64,000 nt of DNA, taken from positions 9,519,984 to 9,583,983 of the forward strand of contig NC_092564.1 in assembly GCF_037975245.1 (NCBI RefSeq), in the 5' to 3' direction. Below are positions 62,230 through 64,000 of the stretch, in pieces; the stretch's first letter is position 1; each line of letters starts with the position of its first letter. A model generated the notes under the pieces. The model ran no database searches. It was not told the DNA's origin and saw nothing but the letters and a program-made list of their open reading frames with translations. Origin of the DNA: Apostichopus japonicus. Taxonomy: Eukaryota; Echinodermata; Holothuroidea; Aspidochirotida; Stichopodidae. The translations under genes and the position numbers were made by a program.

Positions 62230-63753
62230 TGCAGATATGACAAGAATACGTAGAGTTGCTTTAAATAAGCAGTTCAGTTGATTATGTTACTGACCACTGA
62301 ATTACTCATGAAGGTCACCTTGCCTATTCATTAATGAAAAAAATGTAAAGAATAATCATAATCATAATCAGGCAGTTATGTTTACAAAGCTTAAACGACC
62401 ACGAATGTGGGAGAAGCCTGCACAGGCTTATAGATATTACAACTTTCAGGTCAGGTGGCTTCCAATTCAACATTTTTAACTGAAATTTTCTCAAATTTAA
62501 ATGATCATTTCAGAAGGGAAAACCATACACGTCTCTTGGATGAAAAAGCCCCCTACTGTGACCGCTAATGTTGTGTTTGACAGAGAAACAATTTTTGAAT
62601 CGTTTAGGATGGATTGCGACATAACCCACGCTCAATACAGTTCCTACAGTAATCACAACAAAACTATGTTTGAATACAGATTAATTATTTCCTTAATTTT
62701 CAGTGAAATTACTTGTAAATTTTATATATTTAAAAAAAATCGTTAAGCCATTATATATGAAGCCCATCGGTGATTTCATGATTTTTGTGTAACACAAGAT
62801 AAGTTTGAACAGCAGACTCTTTGTTGTTTATACATCGCGCTGTCCAGCTTCAATGCGAAGAATGTTCTCATTTAGGCTACTTTAACGGTTTCAATCGGAT
62901 AGTTCTGTGAAGCCTTAGCTTCTCGGTACTACATTCTGCTCTGACATCGATTCCGCCAAGTTTCGTCTTTCGATGTTCCAAATACTTTTTAAGCTTCCTT
63001 TTACTGTAAAGTTGATCTGTGACTTTTATTTCAGCAATTTTGAAGAACTGTGGTTTGAGTGTGAGAGTGTATTATGTGCAACGCTCATAACAGCTGGGCA
63101 TGGTAGACTATGCACGTTCGCGATGTGTACGTAATGTATAAAAGGCAATCACCTGTGCGTGTACACGCGAGAGTGTATTTGCTGCGGAAATAGGACTGCT
63201 AACTTCAAGTCGCCCATTTTGCCTATTTTCCTGCACTAATGCACAAATTGATGCGTTCTAACAAATAGTACTTTAAGTGAGAACTGGTGAATTTACAAAC
63301 CAGATTTCTACAAGAAGAAAATGTTGAATGGGGACAATTTTCACATGGTTAGAAAGAGAAAATGAGAACTACGACGACACTGTATCCAAATCTTCCACCA
63401 GACATTTCCTTTAAGTATTGTACTGTATACATATTATCATAATGAATTTTTCTTTTGTTCTCTGAACCTGTCCTTCTAGTTTGGATTGCATATAAAAAAT
63501 ATTCGCTTATGAATTGTTATTCATTCATGTATGCACAAAGTTGCTGGAAATAAATTGTTGTCAATGTCATTGTCAAATACTGTATGACAATCCTACGGAG
63601 GGTGAAAATTTAGTTCAGTTGTAGCCTAGTCTTTTGTATATCTCAATTAATGCTCATTTAAAACCCTATCCATGTGATGATCATTGATGAACACTGGCTT
63701 ATATACCAACCTTAACTATTTTTGGTACTAATTTAGAATCTGTACCATTCCTA
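62230..63753. other. Upstream flank of the Lifeguard gene
   Basis: Should hold the promoter and the non-coding first exon implied by the acceptor near 62229. I could not identify a minus-strand TATA box or donor with confidence. Confidence 0.4.
63137..63144 (+). promoter_or_regulatory. TATA-box-like TATAAAAG
   Basis: Good TATA consensus on the plus strand in a slightly more GC-rich stretch upstream of the Lifeguard gene. It could serve a plus-strand gene to the right, but no downstream exon is seen in the last 850 bases. Motif only. Confidence 0.15.
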
Positions 63754-63868
63754 ACCCCTAACCCTATTCCCTACTTCCTAACCCTAATTCCTAACCCCTA
63801 ACCCTATTCCCTACTTCCTAACCGCTTACCCTATTCCCTACTTCCTAACCCTAATTCCTAGCCCCTAG
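63754..63868. repeat. Degenerate CCCTAA-like tandem tract
   Basis: CCTAACCC-type words are mixed with TATTCCCTACTTCCTAACC in repeats of about 40 bp. It resembles (CCCTAA)n telomere repeat but is too irregular to be a functional telomere, and it lies inside ordinary sequence. Confidence 0.8.
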
Positions 63869-64000
63869 TAAGCTTTCCCATTCATATGGTACGGATTCTA
63901 AAGTTAGGCCCTATTTTTTATCCGTGTTCAATGAGCTACAGTACAAGGCAGGCATGTAATTGTGGCACCCAATCCTGGATTTGCCACCCAACAGACAAGG

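Overview
This is eukaryotic genomic DNA: AT-rich, intron-rich and dense in transposons, microsatellites and long G or C homopolymers. The repeats and the two supported genes suit a marine invertebrate animal, possibly an echinoderm. That placement is inference; nothing in the window fixes the species. I see no bacterial operons, no rRNA genes and no confident tRNA. Nearly all open frames of 60-100 codons are chance frames in AT-rich or repetitive DNA.

Main gene, 40.6-62.2 kb, minus strand: a complete Lifeguard/TMBIM (BAX-inhibitor-1 superfamily, GRINA-like) membrane protein gene. I could join ten coding exons with consensus splice sites and compatible phases into one 308-residue protein: a proline/tyrosine-rich cytosolic N-terminus followed by seven membrane segments. 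It has two alternative last coding exons (40623-40772 and 42857-43000). Both have intact acceptors, the same phase and their own stop codon. They differ at about 22 synonymous codons but only 7 amino acids over 47 aligned positions. Each encodes the end of TM6, the last loop and TM7, with both aspartates of the family's pH/Ca2+ latch. A possible 33-nt in-frame microexon (61310-61342) would lengthen the N-terminal tail. The introns hold two LINE fossils, a 3-kb element with about 42 AGGTCA half-sites, and several minisatellites.

Second gene, minus strand: 22311-22860 is a first coding exon with a signal peptide and a domain resembling the agrin N-terminal (NtA, TIMP-like OB-fold) module. It ends at a clean splice donor. 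I could not find its downstream exons in 1-22310.

Mobile DNA: the clearest structure is at 29.16-32.13 kb, where four non-autonomous hAT-type elements are nested to two levels. Each has its own terminal inverted repeats and a distinct, exact 8-bp target duplication (GTAACTAT, CTTGAGAC, TAAAACAC, GTCCAGGT). A relative of one of them lies at 3851-4970 (duplication GGGGGGAC) and has an expanded internal minisatellite. Other MITE-like elements lie at 7881-8143, 20019-20225, 35149-35355 and 55318-55519.

Layout: 1-22 kb, repeats and unassigned DNA, possibly introns of the NtA gene; 22.3-22.9 kb, NtA exon; 23-40 kb, intergenic with the hAT nest, a trinucleotide-rich tract and long TA/TAG arrays; 40.4-62.2 kb, the Lifeguard gene; 62.2-64 kb, upstream flank with a degenerate telomere-like tract.
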